Source of the DNA: Pseudomonas sp. MN1F
GTDB taxonomy: Bacteria; Pseudomonadota; Gammaproteobacteria; Pseudomonadales; Pseudomonadaceae
DNA length: 64,000 bases
NCBI RefSeq assembly: GCF_009391885.1
Contig: NZ_VZII01000041.1
Location: 62,001-126,000 of the forward strand
Direction: 5' to 3'
Both the position numbers and the translations under genes were made by a program. Shown one piece after another: positions 17,175 to 25,806 of the stretch. The notes beneath the pieces are model-generated. The model saw nothing but the letters and a program-made list of their open reading frames with translations, was not told the origin of the DNA and did no database searches. Each line of letters begins with the position of its first letter. Position 1 is the first letter of the stretch.

Positions 17175-17914
17175 CCTTCGAGCTCCTGGGGTTGGCTGTC
17201 GAGGCGCGTGCGGCGGATCAGCCACCAGACCCCGACCAGGTCGAGAATGCCGACCAGGGCGCGGTCCAGGTTGCCGTACTTGGACACCCCGGCATGGCGC
17301 GGGCGATGGTTCACCGGGTGCACCAGCATGCGGCCCTTGTGGCGCAGGATCAGCGCCGGAATGTAGCGGTGCATGTGGTCGAAATAGGGCAGGCGCAGGA
17401 AGGCGTCGCGGTCGATCAGTTTCAGGCCGCAGCCGGTGTCTGGCGTGGCGTCCTTGAGCAGGCGGCTGCGCAGGCCGTTGGCAAAGCGCGAGGCCCAGCG
17501 CTTGCTGGCGGTATCGCGGCGGTTGACGCGGTGCCCGGCGACCAGCTTGATGCCGCCGCCGAGGTCTTGGTTGCCGCGTACCAGGGCGAGCATGCCGGGG
17601 ATGTCGGCCGGGTCGTTCTGCCCGTCGCCGTCGAGGGTGGCCAGCCAGCGGCCGCGGGCAGCCTGGGCGGCGTGCCAGATGGAAGTGCTCTGCCCCAGCG
17701 AGCGGTCGTGGCGCAGGATGCGCAATTGGGTGAAACCTTGCTGCTTGAGTTGGCGCAGCATGTTGAGCGTCTGGTCAGTGCTGCCGTCGTCGACCACCAG
17801 CACTTCGTAATTTTCATTGGCCAGTGCCGTGCTAATTTCCGCCAGCAATGCCGGCAGGTTGTCGACCTCATTCTTGGCGGGGATCAGTACCGAGAGGTCA
17901 AGTGGATCAGTCAT
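17171..17914 (-). CDS. GT2 polyprenyl-phosphate glycosyltransferase (RgtE/DPM1-like)
   Basis: A protein of 247 aa. The GT-A nucleotide-sugar domain shows LSVLIPAKNEVDNLPALL (about 7-24), VVDDGSTD and the DxD-containing ATLDGDGQNDP. The acceptor-side motif TGCGLKLIDRDAF follows. It lacks the C-terminal membrane pair of ArnC/GtrB, as do dolichol-phosphate-mannose synthase and RgtE. The ATG at 17914 overlaps the epimerase by 8 nt. It probably transfers uronic acid from its UDP form to undecaprenyl phosphate at the inner face of the membrane. Confidence 0.85.
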   Translation of the reverse strand: MTDPLDLSVLIPAKNEVDNLPALLAEISTALANENYEVLVVDDGSTDQTLNMLRQLKQQGFTQLRILRHDRSLGQSTSIWHAAQAARGRWLATLDGDGQNDPADIPGMLALVRGNQDLGGGIKLVAGHRVNRRDTASKRWASRFANGLRSRLLKDATPDTGCGLKLIDRDAFLRLPYFDHMHRYIPALILRHKGRMLVHPVNHRPRHAGVSKYGNLDRALVGILDLVGVWWLIRRTRLDSQPQELEG

Positions 17915-18929
17915 TGAGGCTACCTGTGTTCTTGTATTGATTGCGTGGTCGGGCCCGGTAGAAGTCCCGGTACCAGCCAACGAAAGCGGCGACGCCGTGC
18001 TCCAGCGGGGTGCTCGGCGAAAAATCGATCCAGCGTGTCAGTGAGTCCACATCCGCCCAGGTTTCCAGCACGTCACCCGCCTGCAGGGGCAGGTACTTGC
18101 GGCGGGCCTTGATGCCCAGCGCGTTCTCCAGGCACTCGACGAACTCCAGCAACCGTACCGGCTGGCCGCGGCCGATGTTGAACAACTGGCAGGGCGGCTG
18201 CCCGGCATCCGGCTGTGGTGGTTTCAGGCGCAGGCGCAGGATGCTTTCGACGATGTCGTCGATGTAGGTGAAGTCGCGCGCCATCTGGCCGTGGTTGTAG
18301 ATCTCGATCGGCTGGCCGTCGAGCATCGCCCGGGTGAACTTGAACAGCGCCATGTCGGGGCGGCCCCACGGGCCATAGACGGTGAAGAAGCGCAGGCCGG
18401 TGATCGGCAGCTGGTACAGGTGCGCGTAGCTGTGCGCCATCAGCTCGTTGGCGCGCTTGCTCGCGGCATACAGCGAAATCGGCTGTTCGACCGGGTCTTC
18501 GATGCTGAACGGCTGCTTGGTATTGGCACCGTACACCGAACTGCTGGAGGCATAGATCAGGTGGCGCGGTGGATGCTGGCGGCAGGCTTCGAGCAGGTTG
18601 AGAAAACCGGTCAGGTTGGACTGCCCATAGACTGCGGGGTTGTCCAGCGAGTAGCGCACCCCCGCCTGTGCCGCTAGGTGGATCACTTCGCTGAACGGCT
18701 GCCCGGCGAACAGTTGCTGCATGTCGGCGGCGTTGGCGATGTCGACGGTCTGGAAGCGGAAATTGGGGTAGGCGAGCAACTGTTGCAGGCGCGCCAGTTT
18801 GAGCTCGACGCTGTAGTAGGCGTTGAGGTTGTCGATGCCCATCACTTCGATGCCCGCTTCGCACAGGCGGCGGGCCAGGTGGAAACCAATGAATCCGGCT
18901 GCGCCGGTGATCAGTACGGGCATGGTCAT
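17907..18929 (-). CDS. NAD-dependent epimerase, probable UDP-glucuronate 4-epimerase
   Basis: An extended SDR of 340 aa. GAAGFIGFHLARRL (about 9-22) is the NAD motif. ASSSSVYGANTKQPF and YAASKRANELMAHSY give the catalytic Ser and Tyr-x3-Lys. The RFFTVYGPWGRPDMALFKFT segment is characteristic of UDP-glucuronate 4-epimerases (UDP-GlcA to UDP-GalA) rather than GalE. It directly follows UDP-glucose dehydrogenase, which makes its substrate. Strict substrate assignment is inferred. Confidence 0.87.
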   Translation of the reverse strand: MTMPVLITGAAGFIGFHLARRLCEAGIEVMGIDNLNAYYSVELKLARLQQLLAYPNFRFQTVDIANAADMQQLFAGQPFSEVIHLAAQAGVRYSLDNPAVYGQSNLTGFLNLLEACRQHPPRHLIYASSSSVYGANTKQPFSIEDPVEQPISLYAASKRANELMAHSYAHLYQLPITGLRFFTVYGPWGRPDMALFKFTRAMLDGQPIEIYNHGQMARDFTYIDDIVESILRLRLKPPQPDAGQPPCQLFNIGRGQPVRLLEFVECLENALGIKARRKYLPLQAGDVLETWADVDSLTRWIDFSPSTPLEHGVAAFVGWYRDFYRARPRNQYKNTGSLND

Positions 18930-20248
18930 TGCACCTGGCCACGGCCAATGCCGTAATAGGTGAGGCCGGCGGCGGCCATGTGCTCGGGTTCGAACAGGTT
19001 GCGGCCGTCGAACACCACGCGGTCAGCCAGTTGCTGCGGGACCTTGTCCAGGTTCAGTACCCGGTAGTCCTGCCACTCGGTGACGATCACCAGGGCGTCG
19101 GCACCCAGCAGGGCGTCGTCCTTGCACGGCACCAGTTTCAGGTCGGGGCGAGCGCCGTAGTGCCGCTGGATCTCTTCCATGGCTTGCGGGTCGTGGGCCT
19201 GGACGCTGGCGCCAGCGGCCCACAGTGCTTCGAGCAGCACCAGGCTGGAGGCTTCGCGGATGTCATCGGTGTTGGGCTTGAACGATAGCCCCCACAAGGC
19301 GAAGACCTTGCCGTGCAGGCCACCGGGGTAGTGGCGCTGGATCTTGCTGAACAGCCGGCTCTTCTGCCGCTGGTTGACCGCCTCGACCGCGCCCAGCAGC
19401 AGCGGGTCGAAGCCTTCGGTCTCGGCTGTCCTGCGCAGCGCCTGCAGGTCCTTGGGGAAGCACGAGCCACCGAAGCCGCAGCCGGGGTAGATGAAGTCGT
19501 AGCCGATGCGCGGGTCCGAGCCGATGCCGCGGCGGACCATTTCGATGTCGGCGCCCAGGTGCTCGGCCAGGTTGGCCATTTCATTGATGAAGGAAATCTT
19601 GGTTGCCAGCATGCAGTTGGCGGCGTACTTGGTCAGCTCGGCGCTGCGCGCGTCCATGACCATGATTTTCTCGCGGTTGCGGCTGAACGGCTGGTACAGC
19701 TCGCGCAGCAGTTCGACCTCGGCCGGTGCGGCACCGCCGATGATGATGCGGTCCGGGCGCAGGCAGTCATCGACTGCCGAGCCTTCCTTGAGGAACTCGG
19801 GGTTGCTGATCACCTGGTAGCGTTCCGCGTCGGCCACCGCCTGGCTGATCCGCGCCTTGATGCGCTCTACCGTGCCGACCGGCGAGGTGGACTTGTTGAC
19901 GATGACCTTGGGGCCATCGGCATGTTCGAGGATGCTGTCGATCACGCGGAATACATAGCGCATGTCGGCGCTGCCATCGGCCTGTGGCGGGGTGCCGACG
20001 GCGATGAACTGCAACCTGGCGTACTGCGCCGCTTCAGCGGCATCGGTGGTGAAACGCAGGCGGCCGCAGGCCAGGTTCTTCTCCAGCAGGGGCGCAAGGC
20101 CGGGCTCGAAGATCGGGCAATGCCCCTCGCTGAGCGCCGCCACCCGCTCGGCGTTGATATCCATGCATAGCACCGAGTGCCCCACCTGAGCCAGGCATAC
20201 TGCCTGGGTAAGGCCGACATAGCCGGTACCGAAAACCGTAACCTTCAT
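18926..20248 (-). CDS. ugd: UDP-glucose 6-dehydrogenase
   Basis: A protein of 440 aa that oxidises UDP-glucose to UDP-glucuronate with two NAD+. The N-terminal Rossmann motif is VTVFGTGYVGLTQAV. Catalytic Cys263 lies in YPGCGFGGSCFPKDLQ, and VNKSTSPVG and SNPEFLKEG are conserved. It is the first gene of the five-gene uronic-acid/LPS operon and overlaps the epimerase by 4 nt. Confidence 0.95.
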   Translation of the reverse strand: MKVTVFGTGYVGLTQAVCLAQVGHSVLCMDINAERVAALSEGHCPIFEPGLAPLLEKNLACGRLRFTTDAAEAAQYARLQFIAVGTPPQADGSADMRYVFRVIDSILEHADGPKVIVNKSTSPVGTVERIKARISQAVADAERYQVISNPEFLKEGSAVDDCLRPDRIIIGGAAPAEVELLRELYQPFSRNREKIMVMDARSAELTKYAANCMLATKISFINEMANLAEHLGADIEMVRRGIGSDPRIGYDFIYPGCGFGGSCFPKDLQALRRTAETEGFDPLLLGAVEAVNQRQKSRLFSKIQRHYPGGLHGKVFALWGLSFKPNTDDIREASSLVLLEALWAAGASVQAHDPQAMEEIQRHYGARPDLKLVPCKDDALLGADALVIVTEWQDYRVLNLDKVPQQLADRVVFDGRNLFEPEHMAAAGLTYYGIGRGQVQ

Positions 20249-20455
20249 TCAAAGCTCCATGGTGTGAACCTGTACGGGCAGTACCCCTGCTCGCGCAGGT
20301 GCCTGGGATGTGGCCGCAGAGATCCTTGGCGAAAAAGCTGAAAAAAATGTCACATTTTTGTTTAAATTTTGTTACTTGAGCCCGGTTCAGAAGGCCTCTT
20401 GCGTGTGCACACGTTTGCTTTGCAAATGGCAAGCAAACTCATCTTCTTGGCGCAC

Positions 20456-20544
20456 AAAAAAAGCGCCTGGCGCAGGCCAGGAAGTTGAGGGAAGTTACAA
20501 CCGAATAAACATGACGTGTGGAAACCCCGGAAGGGTCGGCACAA
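20456..20544 (-). ncRNA. Candidate intergenic small RNA with Rho-independent terminator
   Basis: In the 580-bp gap between ugd and the methyltransferase (20249-20828), the minus strand carries a stem CCTGGC-CTGC-GCCAGG followed by seven T (20456-20481). No minus-strand gene lies upstream to use it. About 65 bp upstream is CTATGCT (minus strand, 20551-20557), close to the stationary-phase (RpoS) -10 CTATACT, giving a transcript of about 89 nt. It also holds a CCC/GGGG-type short stem. RgsA/P16 of Pseudomonas came to mind but I cannot confirm it. The rest of the gap shows no convincing ORF. Confidence 0.5.
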
Positions 20545-20828
20545 TGCCAGAGCATAGACAGCTACTAGCGAAGCGCCAGAATATGCCTTGGGTTTCTTAG
20601 GACAAGTTGCACTAAGAGATGTCAGTTGTATGACACTCGATGCCTATAAGTTTGCTTGTTGCGGGTTTCATGCACTGTTTGCCTGCTTCAGTTAGTTCGC
20701 CTTGCCCGCGAAATACGTCGAGGGGCTAGACTCATAACGGATATACATCCATTCATCCTACTGACCACCGCTCCCCTCGAACCGGATTTCCTCGTCGACG
20801 GTGGCCTTCTTGCAGAGGAGGGCAGGTC

Positions 20829-21875
20829 ATGGACGAGGCAAGGCTTCACGAATTCATGGGCAAGCTGGTGGGTGACATGGGCGCTGCGGCGACCCTGGCC
20901 AATGTCATCCTCGGCGATGAACTGGGGCTGTACCGGGCCATGGCCGATAGCCAGCCGACTAGCCCCGAGGCACTGGCGGCAAAGACTGGCTGCCACCCAC
21001 GGCTGGTGCGCGAGTGGCTCAACGCCCAGGCAGCCTCCGGCTACATGGTGCATGACAAGGGCACGTTCGTTCTGCCTGAAGAGCAGGCCATGGCCCTGGC
21101 CCTGGAAGACTCGCCGGCCTACATGGCCGGTGGTGCCGCGGTGATCGCAGCGCTGTTCCATGACAAGGACAAGCTGGTAGCGGCCATGCGCGGCGACGGC
21201 GGGCTGGCCTGGGGCGATCACCACCCATGCATGTTCAGTGGCACCGAGCGGTTCTTCAGGCCCGGTTACCGCACCTTTCTCGTGGCGGACTGGCTGCCGG
21301 CGCTGGAAGGCGTGGTGGCCAAGCTGCAGGCCGGGGCCAAGGTGGCGGACGTCGGTTGCGGCCATGGCGCTTCGACCCTGGTCCTGGCCGAGGCGTTTCC
21401 GGCTTCTACTTTTACGGGCTACGACTATCACGCGCCGTCCATTGCCACGGCCAGCGAACGTGCGCGCGAGGCTGGGCTGGCGGGGCGTGTGAGCTTCGAG
21501 CAGGCATCGGCCAAGGACTATCCAGGGCATGACCATGACCTGGTGTGCTTCTTCGATTGCCTGCATGACATGGGCGACCCGGTGGGTGCGGCGAAGCATG
21601 CCTACCGGGCGTTGAAGGCGGATGGCACGGTGATGCTGGTGGAGCCTTATGCCGAGGATTCGCTGGAAGGCAACCTGACGCCTGTCGGGCGCTTGTTCTA
21701 TGCGGCGTCGACGTTCATCTGCACGCCCAATTCGCTGTCCCAGGAAGTGGGGCTGGGGTTAGGGGCGCAGGCTGGGGAGGCGCGGTTGCGGGCGGTGTTC
21801 GAGGAGGCGGGGTTCACACGGTTCCGGCGGGCAACGCAGACGCCGTTCAACCTGATCCTGGAGGCTCGTAAATAA
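20829..21875 (+). CDS. Class I SAM-dependent methyltransferase with N-terminal winged helix
   Basis: A protein of 348 aa. Residues about 10-90 form a winged-helix/dimerisation domain (LGLYRAMADSQPTSPEALAA, HPRLVREWLNAQAASGYM) as in small-molecule O-methyltransferases and Rv2258c-like proteins. The SAM-binding motif I is VADVGCGHGASTLVLAEAFP (about 173). DLVCFFDCLHDMGDP is the motif IV/post-IV region. The substrate is unknown. AGGAGG precedes the ATG. It stands alone, divergent from the ugd operon. Confidence 0.82.
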   Translation: MDEARLHEFMGKLVGDMGAAATLANVILGDELGLYRAMADSQPTSPEALAAKTGCHPRLVREWLNAQAASGYMVHDKGTFVLPEEQAMALALEDSPAYMAGGAAVIAALFHDKDKLVAAMRGDGGLAWGDHHPCMFSGTERFFRPGYRTFLVADWLPALEGVVAKLQAGAKVADVGCGHGASTLVLAEAFPASTFTGYDYHAPSIATASERAREAGLAGRVSFEQASAKDYPGHDHDLVCFFDCLHDMGDPVGAAKHAYRALKADGTVMLVEPYAEDSLEGNLTPVGRLFYAASTFICTPNSLSQEVGLGLGAQAGEARLRAVFEEAGFTRFRRATQTPFNLILEARK

Positions 21876-21970
21876 GGCATTTCCAGGTACGGCCCGGTAA
21901 CCTGGGATCGAGGTGGGGTAACCCACCTCGAAGCCAACCAACGGCAGATAAGGCCAGAGCGGGTCAAGCG

Positions 21971-22450
21971 TCAGTTTGTGCGAACAACAAGGAATTCATG
22001 CTGGGTTCCAGCAGCAACGGTCAGATAGGCGGCTTCTGCCAGGTTGCCGGGGGCACCTGCGATGCGTTTGATGGGGTTGTCCTGTTGATCGCGAAAATAA
22101 CACTTCAGGGTATCTTTACTCCATTCGCGGGGCTGGAGCTTGAAGATGGCCTGCTTGTCCTGATTCGTATAGAACCCGAGGTAGTTGTTTCGGCTGACAT
22201 CCAGCGTTGCAACACGCTTGTCGAAAAGCGAGACCGTGACATTGATTCGGTCGGGCGATTCAGAGTGATAGTGGAACAGCATGGCCGGGGAGTCACTGGA
22301 TCCCCCAGCCTGCAGCCAGTCATTGGCAGCGAACTCCAACAGCCCTGCGGTGGTCAGGGAAAGAGGTATACGCTTGCTTTGATCAAGCAAATAGAGCTTG
22401 CCGATGAATGAGGAGCGTTGAATCCAGTGTGCGGGTTGTACTACAGGCAT
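21971..22450 (-). CDS. Unknown protein, paralogue of the 22525-23031 product
   Basis: A protein of 159 aa with AGGAG before the ATG. There is no signal peptide, membrane segment or known motif. It aligns by eye with the next gene: SSFIGKLYLLDQSKR versus QTFIGKLYVQVQNQK, DTLKCYFRDQQDNPIKRI versus NSLRCIMYSNNQKIRLFR, and the ends LTVAAGTQHEFLVVRTN versus LNVGAACEFVIERC. The predicted beta-rich pattern suggests a small beta-sandwich or lectin-like fold (speculation). Base composition is less GC-rich than the neighbourhood. Confidence 0.7.
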   Translation of the reverse strand: MPVVQPAHWIQRSSFIGKLYLLDQSKRIPLSLTTAGLLEFAANDWLQAGGSSDSPAMLFHYHSESPDRINVTVSLFDKRVATLDVSRNNYLGFYTNQDKQAIFKLQPREWSKDTLKCYFRDQQDNPIKRIAGAPGNLAEAAYLTVAAGTQHEFLVVRTN

Positions 22451-22524
22451 AAGAAACTCCTGGGATACACGGGTCGGCTATTCAGTAGCGTAACGGTGGA
22501 GGTAGGACTAGGCGTCTGCATGCT

Positions 22525-23031
22525 TCAACAGCGCTCGATCACGAATTCGCAGGCAGCGCCGACGTTGAGCCTCAGCACTTCTACCTGTCGTGGCCTAGGC
22601 CTCGTGAACGCGTAACGGAAAAGCCTTATCTTCTGGTTATTGCTGTACATGATGCAGCGCAGCGAATTGGCCTGTGCTGAAAGCACTTCAAGTTCAAAGG
22701 TGGTCTGTTGTGCGCCGCTGAGTATGATGTGGCCGTGTTCGTCAAGCGTACAACAGGCCGGGCCAGCCGCATCCAGCAACTGATAGCTGAAGCGATTCGA
22801 CGACTTGCTGCTGAACTTGAAGACGAGCTTGAATGCTTCCTGAGTGCCAGGCATGAGCAAGGGGATGGGAGTAGGGGGTGGAGTTGGGCCCCTTAACGAA
22901 TCTTCGTTTTCAGCAGCTATTGAAGGTTCGTTGCCTACATTAATAGCGGCTTTTTGGTTTTGTACCTGGACGTACAATTTTCCAATAAACGTCTGTTCTG
23001 CCCAATACGGGGAAACTGTTTCACTGTTCAT
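22525..23031 (-). CDS. Unknown protein, paralogue of the 21971-22450 product with Pro-rich linker
   Basis: A protein of 168 aa from the ATG at 23031 (AGGAAG Shine-Dalgarno). An upstream start at 23160 would add 43 residues without support. FIGKLYVQVQNQK is shared with its neighbour. An insertion rich in Pro and Thr (GPTPPPTPIPLL, about 50) precedes the shared beta-rich C-terminal part. No family was recognised. It is the first gene of a two-gene, same-strand unit (74-bp gap). Confidence 0.68.
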   Translation of the reverse strand: MNSETVSPYWAEQTFIGKLYVQVQNQKAAINVGNEPSIAAENEDSLRGPTPPPTPIPLLMPGTQEAFKLVFKFSSKSSNRFSYQLLDAAGPACCTLDEHGHIILSGAQQTTFELEVLSAQANSLRCIMYSNNQKIRLFRYAFTRPRPRQVEVLRLNVGAACEFVIERC

Positions 23032-23180
23032 AGCGCTTCCTGTGGCAAAGATCAGAAACGGTGGGTCTCCGAGCAGGGCCACCCTAGCGATAACAGGCGG
23101 GAGTGAACGATTCGGTAGTATTTCCTGGCAGCAGGAAATGAAGGCAACCTGCACCGGCATTCATTTCGGGCCTGAAATGC

Positions 23181-23209
23181 AGAAGGGGCGCCCTGTTGGC
23201 ACCCCTTCT
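23181..23209 (-). terminator. Terminator hairpin after the carboxynorspermidine synthase gene
   Basis: AGAAGGGGCGCC ... GGCACCCCTTCT gives 12-bp arms with one G-T pair and a 5-nt loop. It is 11 bp downstream of the gene ending at 23220 on the minus strand. The U tract is poor. Confidence 0.55.
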
Positions 23210-23219
23210 GGTTTACTGC

Positions 23220-24464
23220 TTAGGCTTCAGCGTCCCAGGGACGGTCGCCATTTTCATCTTTCACGCGGGTCGGCAGGCCCATCACGTCCAGCGCCTTGAG
23301 GAATGGCTCGGCTGGCAGTTCCTCGACGTTGACCATGCGCTTGGCATCCCACTCGCCACGGGCGACCAGCAGGGCCGCGGCCACTGGCGGTACACCGGCG
23401 GTGTAGGAAATGCCCTGGCTGTCGGTCTCGGCGTAGGCTTCTTCGTGGTCGGCCACGTTGTAGATGAACACTTCGCGCGGCTTACCGTCCTTGGTGCCCT
23501 TGACCAGGTCACCGATGCAGGTCTTGCCGGTGTAGCCCGGGGCCAGCGAGGCCGGGTCAGGCAGCACGGCCTTGACCACTTTCAGCGGGACCACTTCCAG
23601 GCCTTCGGCAGTTTTTACCGGTTGCTCGGAGAGCAGGCCAAGGTTCTTCAGCACGGTGAACACATTGATGTAGTGCTCGCCGAAGCTCATCCAGAAACGC
23701 ACGTTCGGCACGTTGAGGTTCTTCGAGATCGAATGAACTTCGTCATGGCCAGTCAGGTACAGGTTCTGCGAACCTACTACCGGCAGGTCGTCGGTACGCT
23801 TGACTTCGAACATGGTGTTGCTGGTCCACTGGCTGTTCTGCCAGCTCCACACTTGCCCGGTAAACTCGCGGAAGTTGATTTCCGGGTCGAAGTTGGTGGC
23901 GAAGTACTTGCCGTGCGAACCGGCATTGACGTCGAGAATGTCGATCGAATCAATGCTGTCGAAGTATTGCTGCTGCGCAAGTTTTGCGTAGCTGTTCACC
24001 ACACCCGGGTCGAAACCGACGCCGAGAATGGCGGTAATGTTCTTTTGTTGGCACTCTTCGAGGTGTTTCCACTCGTAGTTGCCGTACCACGGCGGGGTCT
24101 CGCAGATCTTGCCCGGCTCTTCGTGGATGGCGGTGTCCAGGTAGGCGACACCGGTATCGATGCAGGCACGCAGCACCGACATGTTAAGGAAAGCGGAACC
24201 GACGTTGATCACGATCTGCGATTCGGTCTCGCGGATCAGTGCCTTGGTCGCCTCGACATCGAGGGCGTTGAGTGAGAAGGCCTGGATGTCGGCGGGTACC
24301 TTGAGGCTACCCTTGGCCTTGACGCTGTCGATGATGGCCTGGCATTTGGAGATGTTCCGTGACGCGATAGCGATACGACCCAGTTCGTCGTTATGCTGCG
24401 CGCACTTGTGGGCCACCACCTTGGCGACACCTCCTGCACCAATGATAAGAACGTTCTTCTTCAA
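23220..24464 (-). CDS. Carboxynorspermidine/carboxyspermidine synthase (saccharopine-dehydrogenase family)
   Basis: A protein of 414 aa. It starts with the Rossmann motif KKNVLIIGAGGVAKVVAHKCA and has the saccharopine-dehydrogenase-like organisation (GVAYLDTAIHEEP, GVGFDPGVVNSYA). Family members condense aspartate semialdehyde with diaminopropane or putrescine to carboxy(nor)spermidine using NADPH. The decarboxylase gene lies 33 bp upstream on the same strand, which makes the assignment strong. In bacteria without vibrio-type diaminopropane supply the likely product is carboxyspermidine (inference). Confidence 0.9.
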   Translation of the reverse strand: MKKNVLIIGAGGVAKVVAHKCAQHNDELGRIAIASRNISKCQAIIDSVKAKGSLKVPADIQAFSLNALDVEATKALIRETESQIVINVGSAFLNMSVLRACIDTGVAYLDTAIHEEPGKICETPPWYGNYEWKHLEECQQKNITAILGVGFDPGVVNSYAKLAQQQYFDSIDSIDILDVNAGSHGKYFATNFDPEINFREFTGQVWSWQNSQWTSNTMFEVKRTDDLPVVGSQNLYLTGHDEVHSISKNLNVPNVRFWMSFGEHYINVFTVLKNLGLLSEQPVKTAEGLEVVPLKVVKAVLPDPASLAPGYTGKTCIGDLVKGTKDGKPREVFIYNVADHEEAYAETDSQGISYTAGVPPVAAALLVARGEWDAKRMVNVEELPAEPFLKALDVMGLPTRVKDENGDRPWDAEA

Positions 24465-24497
24465 TTTACCTTTTGCTCCTTACTTGGAAAGCCGGTC

Positions 24498-25595
24498 TTA
24501 CGACAGGCTGGAAACGTAGTCTTCGAAACCGAAATCGCGGACCACCTCGACGCTGCCGTCGAGCTGCTTGACCACGATCGATGGCATCTTCAGGCCGTTG
24601 AACCAGTTTTTCTTGACCATGGTGTAGCCGGCCGTGTCGATGAACGACAGGCGGTCGCCGATGGCCAGCGGACGATCGAATTGGTACTCGCCGAAGATGT
24701 CACCGGCCAGGCACGACTTGCCGCAGACCATGTAGGTGTGCTCGCCGTCGTTGGGGGCCATCTTGGCGTTGAGGCGGTAGATCAGCAGGTCGAGCAGGTG
24801 TGCTTCGATCGAGCTGTCGACCACGGCCAGGTGCTTGCCGTTGTACAGGGTGTCGAGCACGGTCACTTCCAGCGAGGCGCTGTTGGTGATGGCCGCTTCG
24901 CCCGGCTCCAGGTAGACCTGCACGCCGTAGTGCTCGGAGAAGGCTTTCAGGCGCGCGCAGAAGGCGTCCACTGCATAGCCTTCGCCGGTGAAGTGGATGC
25001 CGCCACCGAGGCTGACCCACTCGACCTTGTGCAGCAGGTGGCCGAAGCGTTCTTCGATGTGCGACAGCATCTTGTCGAACAGGCCGAAATCACCGTTCTC
25101 GCAGTTGTTGTGGAACATGAAGCCGGAGATCTGTTCGATCACCTGTTCGATCTTCACCGGGTCCCATTCGCCGAGGCGGCTGAACGGGCGTGCCGGGTCG
25201 GCCAGCAGGTAGTCGGAGCTGCTCACCTGCGGGTTGACGCGCAGGCCGCGGACCTTGCCTTCGGACTGTTCGGCGAAGCGCTGCAGTTGGCCGATCGAGT
25301 TGAAGATGATCTTGTCGCAGTTCTCGAGCATTTCCTCGATTTCGTCATCGGCCCAGGCCACGCTGTAGGCGTGGGTTTCGCCAGCGAATTTCTGGCGGCC
25401 GAGCTTGAGCTCGAACAGCGAGGACGAAGTGGTGCCGTCCATGTACTGCTGCATCAGGTCGAACACCGACCAGGTAGCGAAGCACTTGAGGGCGAGCAGC
25501 GCCTTGGCACCGGAGTTTTCGCGCACGTAGGCGATCTTCTCCATGTTGCTCAGGAGCTTGGTTTTGTCGATGAGGTAGTACGGCGTCTTGATCAT
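24498..25595 (-). CDS. nspC: Carboxynorspermidine/carboxyspermidine decarboxylase
   Basis: A protein of 365 aa of the alanine-racemase-fold decarboxylase class (PLP). The PLP lysine is in KALLALKCFATWSVF (about 37). GGGIHFTGEGY, YLEPGEAA and MVCGKSCLAGDIFGEYQF (Cys-containing active-site segment) match the family. It removes CO2 from carboxy(nor)spermidine to give (nor)spermidine. It is first in the operon. The 211-bp region upstream contains a GC-rich stretch and a partial REP-like sequence but no ORF. Confidence 0.92.
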   Translation of the reverse strand: MIKTPYYLIDKTKLLSNMEKIAYVRENSGAKALLALKCFATWSVFDLMQQYMDGTTSSSLFELKLGRQKFAGETHAYSVAWADDEIEEMLENCDKIIFNSIGQLQRFAEQSEGKVRGLRVNPQVSSSDYLLADPARPFSRLGEWDPVKIEQVIEQISGFMFHNNCENGDFGLFDKMLSHIEERFGHLLHKVEWVSLGGGIHFTGEGYAVDAFCARLKAFSEHYGVQVYLEPGEAAITNSASLEVTVLDTLYNGKHLAVVDSSIEAHLLDLLIYRLNAKMAPNDGEHTYMVCGKSCLAGDIFGEYQFDRPLAIGDRLSFIDTAGYTMVKKNWFNGLKMPSIVVKQLDGSVEVVRDFGFEDYVSSLS

Positions 25596-25806
25596 TTAAA
25601 GGCCCCCGGCCAGGCCGGCCAAAAAAAAGACCCGCATTGTGCCTTCACTTGCCGCAGATCGAAAGGGCGGATGGTGTATTTCGTCTGCGTGGCGGTGGTT
25701 GCAGGTGAAATGTTTCGGCAGTGGCGGGTTCAGTAGTACAGGGGGAAATGAACATCCTGATGACAGCGACGTTCAATTTCCTGTTCCGGCCCTTTCGCGG
25801 GGCGCG

